From positions 3,463-67,462 of the forward strand of contig JAZQQM010000003.1 of NCBI GenBank assembly GCA_045629045.1: DNA of 64,000 nucleotides. The letters run 5' to 3'. The notes beneath the pieces are model-generated. The model was not told the origin of the DNA. It did no database searches and was given only the letters and a program-made list of their open reading frames with translations. The translations under genes were made by a program, and so were the position numbers. Within the stretch, counting starts at the first letter, position 1, and every line of letters begins with the position of its first letter. Origin of the DNA: JAILLW01 sp045629045 (GTDB lineage: Bacteria; Bacillota; Clostridia; Lachnospirales; Lachnospiraceae). This document shows, piece by piece, positions 25,332-35,265 of the stretch.

Positions 25332-25346
25332 AATTTTGTTCTCCTT

Positions 25347-26402
25347 TTATATCATTACTCCGGCTTTGCGGGAATTTACTTCATTAATCATTGACTGCCT
25401 GTCGCGCATGAATCTGGTAAAGAGTTCGTCGCTGTAACCTTCAAAAGCTGCAGGTATATGGTATTTAAGGGTTTCACACGCTCTAACCGCATCCCCCTGT
25501 GCCAGTGTGATTTCATGTATCTTACCTGTTGACAGTACAACCTTAAGCTGCAGCATATTATGGTTGGCAGGAGATACGCAACTGTAGAACCATATGACAT
25601 CTTTTACCATGCAGAAGTCTATCTTGTTGCTATCTACAAAGAGTATAAATTCACTGTTAACTTTAACACTTGAATCACCGCCGGACAGGTAGAGGTTTTC
25701 AAATTTGCTGTATGTTCCTTCATAGTCACCTGTTTCGCGACAGTATTTCTTTATATTCTTAAGAGAATCCTTGGAAAGGGTAATTATCAATATAATAAGG
25801 CAAGCCAGAGTATCCATGGCTGCAAAAGCAAATACGGAACTTCCTATGGCACGGCTACCGCCGATTCGCTGCTGCCTTAAGATGACAGGCGGAAAAATAT
25901 ATTCCAAATCGCTCTGGGTTAAATCTTCATAACCTGCTTCACGAAGCGCATCAAGATAATCCATATAGCAGTCATATTCCTCGCCACTTTTTAAAAATTC
26001 AAGACGACCTTTGACTTTTACGGAATCCAGCTGATCCATTATTTCTTCGATGGAAATACCGGGATTAGTCATCTCAAGTTCCATTATTTTGTTCAGGTTA
26101 TCATACGCTTTGTCATTAGTGTTACCCACAAGCTGGACTGCAATATAGGTATCATCACCGGGAACGAAATAGTCACGCTTGACATCATTGTCAAGCGAAC
26201 AGAACCAATCCCATACGTATATAATTTCGATTTCTGCCGGGCCTTCTTCAATTAGATCGTAGGGGGTATTGTTAAGATCCTGATAGGAATAAATCGGAAG
26301 GAAATCCCTAAGCTCGTAAAGGCATAGAACCACTCCGATAAGCAGGAAAATCAGTGACCATTTAAGAGTCTTTTTCCTGCTTCGCAAATTAAAATCTTTC
26401 AT
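25347..26402 (-). CDS. Two-helix membrane protein, possibly DUF6709
   Basis: A 351-residue protein. Helix one (WSLIFLLIGVVLCLYEL) is close to the N-terminus and helix two (MDTLACLIILIITLS) lies near residue 215. An extracytoplasmic domain of ~165 residues sits between them and a cytoplasmic domain follows (NKIDFCMVKDVIWFYSC..., a PH-like strand pattern). ATG 26402 follows GGAG. The layout resembles DUF6709-type proteins, with limited certainty. It may share a transcript with the zinc-ribbon gene 15 bp downstream. Confidence 0.7.
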   Translation of the reverse strand: MKDFNLRSRKKTLKWSLIFLLIGVVLCLYELRDFLPIYSYQDLNNTPYDLIEEGPAEIEIIYVWDWFCSLDNDVKRDYFVPGDDTYIAVQLVGNTNDKAYDNLNKIMELEMTNPGISIEEIMDQLDSVKVKGRLEFLKSGEEYDCYMDYLDALREAGYEDLTQSDLEYIFPPVILRQQRIGGSRAIGSSVFAFAAMDTLACLIILIITLSKDSLKNIKKYCRETGDYEGTYSKFENLYLSGGDSSVKVNSEFILFVDSNKIDFCMVKDVIWFYSCVSPANHNMLQLKVVLSTGKIHEITLAQGDAVRACETLKYHIPAAFEGYSDELFTRFMRDRQSMINEVNSRKAGVMI

Positions 26403-26445
26403 AATTTTTCTCCTCATAATACGTATATCAACGGTAATTATAGCA

Positions 26446-26569
26446 GACAGAAGGTTTTCTTAAAAGAGAAAATCATAGGATACAATCAACAGCAGTGGGT
26501 TATTAAGTATCCTGACAGATACGGCGCATACGATGAATACGATATAGTATGGGATGGCTTACATTAGCG
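26446..26569 (+). pseudogene. Possible C-terminal remnant of a lost gene
   Basis: The plus strand here encodes a plausible protein tail rich in Tyr, Asp and Trp (…IIGYNQQQWVIKYPDRYGAY, then DEYDIVWDGLH and stop TAG at 26567-26569). It has no start or ribosome-binding site and its upstream side runs into the minus-strand gene. It lies in the gap between two minus-strand genes. The family is unknown and chance cannot be excluded. Confidence 0.3.
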
Positions 26570-28036
26570 CTTACGGCGGTCTTTACCGGATTTTTTATAG
26601 TACTCGGACTTTTCTTTGTACATATTGGCATCGGCTATTTCGACAAGCTCACGGACGGTTGCATTCGTGAGTTTTTCTTTGGAGGAAAGACCGTAGGAAA
26701 CACTTAATTCGGTATTATTTTCCTGACTCCATCGTTCCATCTCTTGGGCAAAAGCAGATTTTACGGAATCAATTTCGGCACCGTTAATTTCAACTATTGC
26801 AGAAAACTCATCGCCACCTATACGGTATACCTTGCCGTATTTACCCCATGCGTTTTTGATGGCATCGGCAGCACCACATATAAGCTTATCTCCGGCAACA
26901 TGTCCCTGGGTATCATTGGCGGCCTTAAGGCCATTAAGGTCATACGATACCAGTACCAGATTATTGGGCATGCCCTCATCTGCCATTTTGGCAAGTTTAT
27001 CTTCATAAGCTCTGCGGTTATAAAGCCCTGTGAGCTTATCGGTATTTGCTTCATAATATAATTTCTTAATTTTAGCAAGGTCATCCTCGGCTATTTTACG
27101 ACGACGGTTAATATCATACATAATGGCAATAACCATAAGGATAATAACTATAAAGAGTAATGTACCGCCGATTAAAGCCTTCTTAAGGGGCGCAAACATA
27201 ATGCTTGCATCAACAAGTACAAGCTGCTTCATGCCGTCAGCTATAGAATTGTTGAATACGTAATAGTCATATCCGTTATAAGAAAATTCAAAATTTTCAT
27301 CGGGATTTTCGTTATATTTTGCATATAACATAGGATAGTAGCTGTCTGTTAATTCATTGAAGCGCAAACTTATATTGTCTTTTTGAGAATCGGCAAGAAT
27401 TATTTCATTCTGGTCGAAAATCAGTGTTTCGAGACATTTATCGTTTACAGTATCGGCTACGAGCTTTTGCATATTTGAAAGCTGAACATCGTAACTTATA
27501 ACAGACTCCCCATCTGATAAGAGCTTGGCATATGAAATAATAAGATTGCCTGAAATAGCGTCAACGTAGGGGCTTGCAAATGCGATATTACCGTTGTTAT
27601 TAAGACCGGCCAGATACCAGGGACGTTTCTTGGGAATAAAGTCCGTACCGGGAACCCAACCGCTTCCGTCAAGATATGAACCGCGGAAATATCCGTAAAT
27701 ATCACTGTACTCGGGGTCGAGAGTGGACATAACGGAATTTTCCATATGAAGATAAGTCAGTATTTCGGTATTTGTTCTTTTTTCGGAGAAGTACCTTTCG
27801 ATAACCATGGCGTCCTCAGCAATCTTCTGACGACGATTTTCGAGAATATAAGAAACATCTTTGTTAAGGCTCTGAACCTCACTGTACTGGAGGCTTATAA
27901 GGTTGTTTTTGGATATCTGATACAGCCATGCAAAAAGCGCAGAAATTACAATAATAGATAAGATTAAGAGTGCTTTATATATTTTGTCGGCTGCATTACG
28001 TTTATCTAAAGTATATTCGCGATTGTTTTTTTTCAT
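26564..28036 (-). CDS. Diguanylate cyclase with extracytoplasmic Cache sensor
   Basis: A 490-residue protein that should make cyclic di-GMP in response to an external signal. Two membrane helices (IYKALLILSIIVISALFAWLY near residue 20; ALIGGTLLFIVIILMVIAIMY near residue 290) bracket a double-Cache domain with the WYLAGL and ASPYVDAISGN segments. The C-terminal GGDEF domain has NTDKLTGLYNRRAYE, DLNGLKAANDTQGH and intact RIGGDEF. No RxxD inhibitory site is evident. The C-terminus is basic. Confidence 0.92.
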   Translation of the reverse strand: MKKNNREYTLDKRNAADKIYKALLILSIIVISALFAWLYQISKNNLISLQYSEVQSLNKDVSYILENRRQKIAEDAMVIERYFSEKRTNTEILTYLHMENSVMSTLDPEYSDIYGYFRGSYLDGSGWVPGTDFIPKKRPWYLAGLNNNGNIAFASPYVDAISGNLIISYAKLLSDGESVISYDVQLSNMQKLVADTVNDKCLETLIFDQNEIILADSQKDNISLRFNELTDSYYPMLYAKYNENPDENFEFSYNGYDYYVFNNSIADGMKQLVLVDASIMFAPLKKALIGGTLLFIVIILMVIAIMYDINRRRKIAEDDLAKIKKLYYEANTDKLTGLYNRRAYEDKLAKMADEGMPNNLVLVSYDLNGLKAANDTQGHVAGDKLICGAADAIKNAWGKYGKVYRIGGDEFSAIVEINGAEIDSVKSAFAQEMERWSQENNTELSVSYGLSSKEKLTNATVRELVEIADANMYKEKSEYYKKSGKDRRKR

Positions 28037-28129
28037 AATTCACTCCGTTAAATTCCCCCCGAATTTCATTTTGTATTTTACATTATTTATTGCGGAATAT
28101 CTATAACATTAATTAAATTGTTTTCAACC

Positions 28130-31114
28130 CTATTTTAGCAACTCCTTTACAGAAGTGTTTTTGTAATCTTTACAATTTAATATATTAAAAAAGATATCGC
28201 TTACAACTGCCTGATATTTCAATGCATGTTCTTCATCATAGCGTTTGGCGTGATAGAAGTAATTAATGCTGAAAGTATCGGGCAGTTCCATTATTTGGGC
28301 TGCGTACTGGACAGGATTTACAACTCTTGGATTTTCGAGCATATCGGGCACAAGACCTATGTGGGCAAGCCTTTGACTTTGCATAATGTCCGCAGTTTCA
28401 TAAACCACCATGGAGGATTCTGCCGATGAACAGACATCTGCATCCATCATCCAGTCGCAGGATGCATTGCGAATGTTGTTGATGGATTGAAGCTTAAGGG
28501 CGTCAAACAGTTCGCTGAGGGTTTTGTATTTACTAAAATCTATTCCGATGGGAAGATTTTTAAATACGCATCCAAGGGCTTTTTCTCTGACTGCGTCAAC
28601 TCTATCATGGAAAATCCAGTTTATTATCTGCTTATTAAGACCATCGACTTTTGCTCGTGCTAAAAGCAGAGCCAGTGTAATAAGACCATTTCTGGTAAGG
28701 CCGCTTCGTACTTCAAAGTCCTCAAGTACCGATGAAGTGATGCCCGGCAAAATCACTGTATTAATCGGTACTTTATCACTTGGTATATCTTTGTCGGGAG
28801 CAAGAGATTTGCTCCAGTTAACTCCGCCGTAATTATCCTGTAAGTAGTTTTTTGCCGACGCATATTGGGCAGTACTGTATTTCTCGTTTTCGTTTTTTAG
28901 GTATGTATAAAAGGTATCAAGCGGAAGCTCGTTTCCGTAATAGGCATCAATCAGATTACTAAAGAGCATCTGGTAAGCAGAACCGTCTATTATATAGTGA
29001 TCCACATTAATAAATAGAAATGCTTCGGAGGGAGTACGGTATATTTCGATACGGTACAAAGGCTTATTAAATATGTTTCTGTCAATCCATACGTAATCGT
29101 TACGTATCCCGGTTAATTCCGATTCCGATACATCATACACTTTGACCGGAGTAAAAGAAGCCGGGTCAATGTGCAGCATAAGGGAACCGTCTTCTTCACG
29201 AGTTGCTACGGTTGAAAAAACAGGGGAATTTTTCATTGCCTTATTCATGGCAATACAGATTTTCTCGCAGTTAGTCGGGTCGACTATACGAAAGGCCAAG
29301 GGAAGATCCCAACAAATACAGTCATCCCTGTCGTACTCAAGGCTGTAGAGATATCTTTGGGTGGCAGTGAAGTTGTATTTGCCTTTGCGGGCAGCATATT
29401 CGGCTTCTTCAAGAGAATTTATTCTATTTCCGCCGGAAGAAATAATGTGGGCAATCCGTCCGGGAGTGCACTCTCTGAAAATATCGTCCGCTGTAAGGTG
29501 AGGGCAGTTTAGTTTGGCTAAAAGTGCCATTGTCTTAAGGGAATCACCGCCGAATTTATAAAAATCATGGTTGATACCCACAGGTGAAATACCAAGTATC
29601 TGCGCAAATGCCTCGCATACGATTCTTTCCGTATCGTTGGTGGGTGCAAGGTATTCTATCTTACAGTTAAGATCGTCCGGCTTCGGGAGGGATTTCTTAT
29701 CAACTTTGCCGTTGGGAAGAAGAGGAATATTGTCCAGACGGACGAAATAGGAGGGAACCATATAGTAGGGAAGAATATCCCGCAGTTTGGCACGAAGGGA
29801 TTCTTCGCCCATGTTTATGACAGGCGTGTCATTTAACGCGTTATTATCAACCGTATTATCAGTATAATACAGGCAGATAAAGGAATGGGCGGGATCTTCA
29901 AAACCCTTGGCAACACAGTTGCTGATTGAAGTTATTTCTCTAAAAGCACGTTCAATTTCGGCAGGCTCAATTCTGTTACCGTTTATTTTGATCATTTCGT
30001 TCTTACGGCCGAGCAAAACAAGATTGCCGTCAGGAAGCATTCTGCCTAAGTCGCCGGTATAAAAAATGCCGTCTTTCAATACCTTTCGGGTTTCGGAAGG
30101 CAGATTAATATAACCGCGCATAAAAGGATTTTCGAAGGTTACTTCGCCAATCTGACCGGGAGGTACCTGAATGCCGTTTTCATCAAGCAGATTAATCTTA
30201 ATGAGTTCGGAATTTGACTTACCTACGGGAACGGAATCCGATGATTCTTTAATAAGGTATGTTGACAGTGAAAATAAAGCTTCACTCATGGAGTAGGTGT
30301 TAATTAATTCGGCATTATCAAGGGATATACCGCCTGCAGGCTCGCTTCCGGTAAACACATACTTAAGATAGGGGCCAAGATCGCGACCCAATACTCTTAT
30401 TATTGAGGGTGACAGGAACGAAACGGTTATTTCGTTTTTGATATAATAGTCCTTGAGAAGAAGGGGGTTCTTGGCTATGTCATAGGGAATTACGTAGATG
30501 GTACAGCCGGTTTTAAGCATAACTAAGAACACTTTGACCGACGCCACGAAATTCATAGGGGATATCAGGGCATATCGGGAATTTTCATTGACGCGCTTGC
30601 TGCCGGTTCCCGATTTGCTGTCTATTAGAATATTACCGTATTCATGAAGTACCCCCTTGGGAAAACCTGTTGTACCCGATGTATAGATGGCAAAACAGGC
30701 ATCATGGGGAGATGTTTCGGCAAATCCCATAAGCGGCTCTTCATTCATCAATTCCGTAAAAAGGTTACGGTCGATAAAAAGCTTACAGCCTACGTCGTTA
30801 CGGATATATTCAATGCGGTCGGGTGCATAGTCGTCTTCAACAACGGTAAAGGCGGCACCTGCTTTCCATACACCAAGAATACAGGTTAAAATATCTGTTC
30901 CCCGGGGGAGACATATCATAACGAAATCTTCTTTACCAATCCCGTGATTTATGAGGTATCTATACACTTTGGCCGAAGAAACATCTAATTCGCAACGTGA
31001 TATACGAATATCGGTTGCACCGTCAACGGCGGCGGTTTTATCGGGGGCGCAGGAAACAAGTTCTTCCCACCTGTTAAGAAAATATTTGATATCGGTTAAT
31101 GATTCCATGTTCAT
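28130..31114 (-). CDS. NRPS-like protein, adenylation-carrier-condensation
   Basis: A 994-residue single module. The adenylation domain has AIYTSGTTGFPKGVLHEYGN (about residues 142-161), NTYSMSEALF and YTGDLGRMLPDGNLVLLGRK with the C-terminal Lys region NEMIKINGNRIEPAEIE. A carrier domain follows with FYKFGGDSLKTMA (Ser for phosphopantetheine, about residue 525). The C-terminal ~450 residues read as a condensation/acyltransferase-like domain with NVDHYIIDG in place of HHxxxDG: the catalytic second His, the Asp and the Gly are present. No thioesterase. GGAGGG precedes ATG 31114. It overlaps the GH3 gene (ATGA), so the two should act in one pathway. Confidence 0.85.
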   Translation of the reverse strand: MNMESLTDIKYFLNRWEELVSCAPDKTAAVDGATDIRISRCELDVSSAKVYRYLINHGIGKEDFVMICLPRGTDILTCILGVWKAGAAFTVVEDDYAPDRIEYIRNDVGCKLFIDRNLFTELMNEEPLMGFAETSPHDACFAIYTSGTTGFPKGVLHEYGNILIDSKSGTGSKRVNENSRYALISPMNFVASVKVFLVMLKTGCTIYVIPYDIAKNPLLLKDYYIKNEITVSFLSPSIIRVLGRDLGPYLKYVFTGSEPAGGISLDNAELINTYSMSEALFSLSTYLIKESSDSVPVGKSNSELIKINLLDENGIQVPPGQIGEVTFENPFMRGYINLPSETRKVLKDGIFYTGDLGRMLPDGNLVLLGRKNEMIKINGNRIEPAEIERAFREITSISNCVAKGFEDPAHSFICLYYTDNTVDNNALNDTPVINMGEESLRAKLRDILPYYMVPSYFVRLDNIPLLPNGKVDKKSLPKPDDLNCKIEYLAPTNDTERIVCEAFAQILGISPVGINHDFYKFGGDSLKTMALLAKLNCPHLTADDIFRECTPGRIAHIISSGGNRINSLEEAEYAARKGKYNFTATQRYLYSLEYDRDDCICWDLPLAFRIVDPTNCEKICIAMNKAMKNSPVFSTVATREEDGSLMLHIDPASFTPVKVYDVSESELTGIRNDYVWIDRNIFNKPLYRIEIYRTPSEAFLFINVDHYIIDGSAYQMLFSNLIDAYYGNELPLDTFYTYLKNENEKYSTAQYASAKNYLQDNYGGVNWSKSLAPDKDIPSDKVPINTVILPGITSSVLEDFEVRSGLTRNGLITLALLLARAKVDGLNKQIINWIFHDRVDAVREKALGCVFKNLPIGIDFSKYKTLSELFDALKLQSINNIRNASCDWMMDADVCSSAESSMVVYETADIMQSQRLAHIGLVPDMLENPRVVNPVQYAAQIMELPDTFSINYFYHAKRYDEEHALKYQAVVSDIFFNILNCKDYKNTSVKELLK

Positions 31115-32847
31115 ATAATGCCCTCCGTGTTTCGTGACATTTTAAGGAAGAATTCCTTTTGGTCTTTGGTTATTACGGTTAATGGTTTGAACTGATTGCT
31201 GTTAATGCCAAGATGGAACATTTTTTGTTCACGGAATTTAAGGAAGGTTCCCCGTTTGAGGAATATAAGTTTAGGAGTTCCCATACTTCCGTTGTTAATA
31301 TAAACGCCCAATGAAGAGCTTGCATTTATAAGTTCTTCAGTTAATATACGCTGACAATAATCATGCTGTTTGCTTGAAATATGTTCCTCGGTTTCGATGA
31401 AGAAAATATATCTTCCGGGCTCCGAATCGGTGTCGGGATACATACAAAAGTCAATGATAAGGATGCCGGTACGACGTTCAAACTGTTTGATTACGTAAAT
31501 CAAATCGGATTCGGTAAATTTTTCGCCGGCGATGGATACTATATTTTTCTTACGATATTTGAATTCGATTTCCGGTGAGTTTTTGTAAAATCCCGTTACA
31601 TTGACAACATCCCCCATACGATATCGGTATAATCCGGACTGGTTAGTTACAACAAGTTCATATTCCTTACCGATTTCAAGTTCGTTCATTAACAGGGTAT
31701 CAGGTTGAGCATCCGCTGAATTATCGCAGGCCGCCTCTATAGGAATAAATTCATAGAAACAGGAATCCGGAATAAGCACATACTTCTCCTCGTAGGGGTA
31801 TCTGGCAATTGCAAATATGCCCTCCGAAGAAACATAGGACATTGAGTAATACGGAACGGAATCACCTGTATATCGACGAAGCTTACGGGCATAAGATGAA
31901 AAGTTACCGGCCCAGATGGCGTTTATGGACAAAAGATTCGGCCATATTCTTTTTATAAGTGTTTCATCTATTCCATTTTCAAATTCACGACGAAGTTCAT
32001 TGGCTCTTTCGGGATTGGGGATGAGCCTGTCTTTTAAAGAATCGACTATTTCTTCCGAAATGCCGAATTGGGGATTAATCGTACCTAAAGCTATGTCCTC
32101 CACCAACAATTCCCAGTTTTCGGCAATGTACTTCATTTCATCAAGCAAAGCGGGGATATATGCACCTGTAAACATTACAACGTCTCTTTCTTCAAGGCCG
32201 AAACGGGCATGGAGATAACGAAGCTGTATCCCTGCGTTACAGAACAGCACTTCCTTTGGAGTGGTCATAATGCTGTCAAGGTGAGGTATTGATTCTTCCG
32301 ACAGGCAGGCTGTGGAGATTGAGCCAAAGGGTATACCGTTTTTGAGCATGTTTTTGGTAAAGTCGAGAATCATAAAGCGCAGGCCGGAGCGAATGCTTAT
32401 ACCTTTGGAATTACGGTAATACTCTTGAATAACCGCTATCTGGAATGTGCTTGAATAGTCCCTGAAAAGCTTCATGCTGCGGTCTGAAACCGGAATCTTT
32501 TTGGGGTTGCCGGATGTGCCGGAGGTTTTTGCGTAGAATTCTATAGGATATGATGTAATTATATTGCGCTCATTTTTTTCAATCATTCGGTCAATATAAT
32601 TGCAATAGTCCTCATAAGTGGTCAAAGGGACAGATTTTGCATATTCTTGGAAATTATTAATATTGTCAAAGTGATATTTTTGACCGATTTCGGTGTTCTG
32701 ATTGTCATTAATGACAGACAGGAGAAGCTTTTGATTTTCCACCGGGGCATTTTCACACAACTTATCGAAACTGCGCAATAAATCAAGGGATTTGGCAGTT
32801 GCTTCAGCTACTAATTTCTCGTTGACGGTTTTCCGGTGAATATCCAT
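31111..32847 (-). CDS. GH3-family acyl-acid amido synthetase
   Basis: A 578-residue member of the GH3 branch of the adenylate-forming enzymes, which in plants conjugate carboxylic acids such as auxin or jasmonate with amino acids. The ATP-binding P-loop is EFYAKTSGTSGNPKKIPVSD (about residues 105-124). Further marks are YRYRMGDVVNVTGFY and the C-terminal KFRKKNIVSIAGEKFTESD segment. GGAGGG precedes the ATG. It is the first gene of a two-gene unit with the NRPS-like protein, so the pair probably activates and joins a carboxylic acid to an amine or amino acid. Product unknown. Confidence 0.85.
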   Translation of the reverse strand: MDIHRKTVNEKLVAEATAKSLDLLRSFDKLCENAPVENQKLLLSVINDNQNTEIGQKYHFDNINNFQEYAKSVPLTTYEDYCNYIDRMIEKNERNIITSYPIEFYAKTSGTSGNPKKIPVSDRSMKLFRDYSSTFQIAVIQEYYRNSKGISIRSGLRFMILDFTKNMLKNGIPFGSISTACLSEESIPHLDSIMTTPKEVLFCNAGIQLRYLHARFGLEERDVVMFTGAYIPALLDEMKYIAENWELLVEDIALGTINPQFGISEEIVDSLKDRLIPNPERANELRREFENGIDETLIKRIWPNLLSINAIWAGNFSSYARKLRRYTGDSVPYYSMSYVSSEGIFAIARYPYEEKYVLIPDSCFYEFIPIEAACDNSADAQPDTLLMNELEIGKEYELVVTNQSGLYRYRMGDVVNVTGFYKNSPEIEFKYRKKNIVSIAGEKFTESDLIYVIKQFERRTGILIIDFCMYPDTDSEPGRYIFFIETEEHISSKQHDYCQRILTEELINASSSLGVYINNGSMGTPKLIFLKRGTFLKFREQKMFHLGINSNQFKPLTVITKDQKEFFLKMSRNTEGII

Positions 32848-33082
32848 TAGAGCCCTCCGTTTCCATATGATGAATTAATATTATTATTATACCTTTGAGA
32901 TTGTATAAAAACAATATGAATAATGAATATTTTAGTTTGCAAAACAGATGTCGATTGATATGAGAGGTAAAATAGTTTTAGAATCGACCGCAAGATTATG
33001 GCAACTCAATATAATTGCATAATGGAAAACAACGTATTTTCGTTTACTTTTTAAAAATATATGGTATGCTTAAAGAGTATAT

Positions 33083-35056
33083 TTGCATTATATTTTTAGT
33101 TTGTTGCTTGTTGTACTTAAGTGTGTCTTTTGGGGATGTGGAGGATATATGGTAGTAAACGGAACTAATATTGACTTTTTAATAGCGGCACTGGTTATTG
33201 AAATATTAACTATTGCGGCATACAGAGCTATTTTTACCACAAAAACGGTAACGAACTATGCTTTTGGCAGAATCTGTTATTCTACATTGATTGCCATTGT
33301 ATGTGACTTGGTGTATCAGTTCTGCAAGGTGATGGATTCTGATATAGTTAATTGGCGCGGAATCGGAAGATTCTTATTTAATACTTCTATTGTTCTTTTT
33401 GCGTTGTCATATTATGCCTATTCCAGAGTAGTAACTTCAAATAAGAGTTTTAAAGAAATTGATAGAATATGGGTGGACTATGTTGTATTTGCTCTTGCCG
33501 GATTGATGGAAATGATAAGCATAGCCAATTATTTTACACACAGTATGGAAGCTTACTATGTTGACGGAGTTAAAACATACGGCTACGGATATGCTGCTAT
33601 ATTTGTAGTTCCGTTCTTAATTACGGCAACGGGATGTATATATCAGATAATTCACAGAAACAAGCTTACGCGTAATCAACTGCGAATTGCTGTTTCTACG
33701 GGATTTATTTTTAATTTTGCTTCGGTAATCGAAATAGCATTGAATTCTCAGTACCTGCTTACAATGTTTGGTTTGTCGGCTGCGGTAATGGCCCTTCTTC
33801 TTACCTGTGAAACTAAGGATTATTCTTCGTTGGTAATAAGTAATGCAAAACTTGAAATAAGCAAAGAAAAAGCCGAGTATGCCAACCATGCCAAGTCCGA
33901 TTTTTTGGCAAGAATGTCCCATGAAATTCGTACTCCCATGAATGCAATTCTCGGAATGAATGAAATGATAGTTAATGAAGCCGAAGACCCCGGTATTCGC
34001 AATTATGCCATAGATGCCTACAGTGCAGGCAGAAATCTGCTTCTTATTATCAACGATATTCTTGATTTTTCCAAAATCGAAAGCGGCAAAATGGAACTTA
34101 TCGAAAAGCCTTTCGACCTAAAGGATTTGGTCCGCGATGAGTGGGTTATGTTCGATATTAAGGCAAAGGAGAAGAATCTTAATCTGACCTTTAATATTGA
34201 CAGAAGAATTCCCAAAACGCTTATGGGAGACGGCGGAAGGATTAAGCAGGTTATTACGAACATTTTAAGTAATGCCATTAAGTATACTATGGTCGGAACG
34301 GTAGCTCTTAATATGGAGCTTCTTGATAATGATAATGAAAATGCAACAATTAAAGTGTCCGTTACCGATTCCGGACGGGGAATCAAAAAGGAAGATATAG
34401 GTAAGCTTTTTGAGGCTTTTGAACGTATAGACGAAAAAGAAAATTCCGCTATTGAGGGAACGGGACTTGGTGTTAATATTACGGCCAAGCTTCTTAAACT
34501 GATGAATTCGGAACTCCTGGTAGACAGCGTTGAAGGTCAGGGTTCTACATTTGCGTTTGTTCTCAAACTTCTTGTTATAGATAACAATGAAGTCGGATAT
34601 ATTATGCAGGATGAAATGGAAAATAAGGCTAAAGATATAGGAACAGGTGACAAACTTGTTGCCTCACGCGCACATATTCTGGTGGTGGATGACACAGCGA
34701 TTAATCTTAAGGTGTTCTCGTCACTTCTTAGAAATACTCAAATAACGATTACAACATCAGAGTCCGGCGAAGAGGCTGTTGAACTTTCACATATTAATCA
34801 TTACGATATTATTTTCATGGATCATCTTATGCCGGGTATCGACGGAATCGACGCATTAAAAGCCATCAGAGAAGATATGAGCGGACTTAATAAGAATACT
34901 CCGATTATAGCACTTACGGCCAATGCTATTAAGGGTGCCTATGAAATGTACAAAGAGTATGGGTTTGACGATGTAACCTTTAAACCCTATACGCAGGATG
35001 ATCTGTACAGGTGCCTTGGCAGACATCTTCCCCAGGAACTGATTGAAGAATTATGA
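33083..35056 (+). CDS. Hybrid histidine kinase with N-terminal membrane sensor
   Basis: About 657 residues. Seven or eight membrane helices occupy residues 1-240, a 7TM-like sensor. The kinase core follows: H-box FLARMSHEIRTPMNAILGMN (about residue 275), N-box QVITNILSNAIKYT, G1 DSGRGI and G2 GTGLGV. A receiver domain is at the C-terminus (HILVVDDTAINLK; phospho-Asp in IIFMDHLMPGIDG; Lys in FKPYTQ). There is no separate HPt domain, so the output passes to a partner. The start is uncertain: TTG 33083 gives a complete first helix, while ATG 33149 follows GGAGG with short spacing. Confidence 0.9.
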   Translation: MHYIFSLLLVVLKCVFWGCGGYMVVNGTNIDFLIAALVIEILTIAAYRAIFTTKTVTNYAFGRICYSTLIAIVCDLVYQFCKVMDSDIVNWRGIGRFLFNTSIVLFALSYYAYSRVVTSNKSFKEIDRIWVDYVVFALAGLMEMISIANYFTHSMEAYYVDGVKTYGYGYAAIFVVPFLITATGCIYQIIHRNKLTRNQLRIAVSTGFIFNFASVIEIALNSQYLLTMFGLSAAVMALLLTCETKDYSSLVISNAKLEISKEKAEYANHAKSDFLARMSHEIRTPMNAILGMNEMIVNEAEDPGIRNYAIDAYSAGRNLLLIINDILDFSKIESGKMELIEKPFDLKDLVRDEWVMFDIKAKEKNLNLTFNIDRRIPKTLMGDGGRIKQVITNILSNAIKYTMVGTVALNMELLDNDNENATIKVSVTDSGRGIKKEDIGKLFEAFERIDEKENSAIEGTGLGVNITAKLLKLMNSELLVDSVEGQGSTFAFVLKLLVIDNNEVGYIMQDEMENKAKDIGTGDKLVASRAHILVVDDTAINLKVFSSLLRNTQITITTSESGEEAVELSHINHYDIIFMDHLMPGIDGIDALKAIREDMSGLNKNTPIIALTANAIKGAYEMYKEYGFDDVTFKPYTQDDLYRCLGRHLPQELIEEL

Positions 35057-35105
35057 AACAATGAGATTTAGGTCATCGACCACACTAAGACATTTGCTGA
35101 ATTAT

Positions 35106-35160
35106 AGGTCAAATTCCGAAAAAGGGCATGCAAATACCCAAGGAATTTGACCTTTGTTTT
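35106..35160 (+). terminator. Rho-independent terminator
   Basis: A 12-bp stem (35106-35117 with 35142-35153, AGGTCAAATTCC with GGAATTTGACCT) contains a small inner GGG/CCC pairing and ends in a T-rich run. Confidence 0.8.
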
Positions 35161-35265
35161 TGTTTAAGCAAATTATTGATTTTTGGAATTGAGGGTTGTA
35201 TAATTCATAAAACAATATTTAAGTTTTAGAATATAAAGATTAAGTTTTGATTTAGGAGAAACTAA

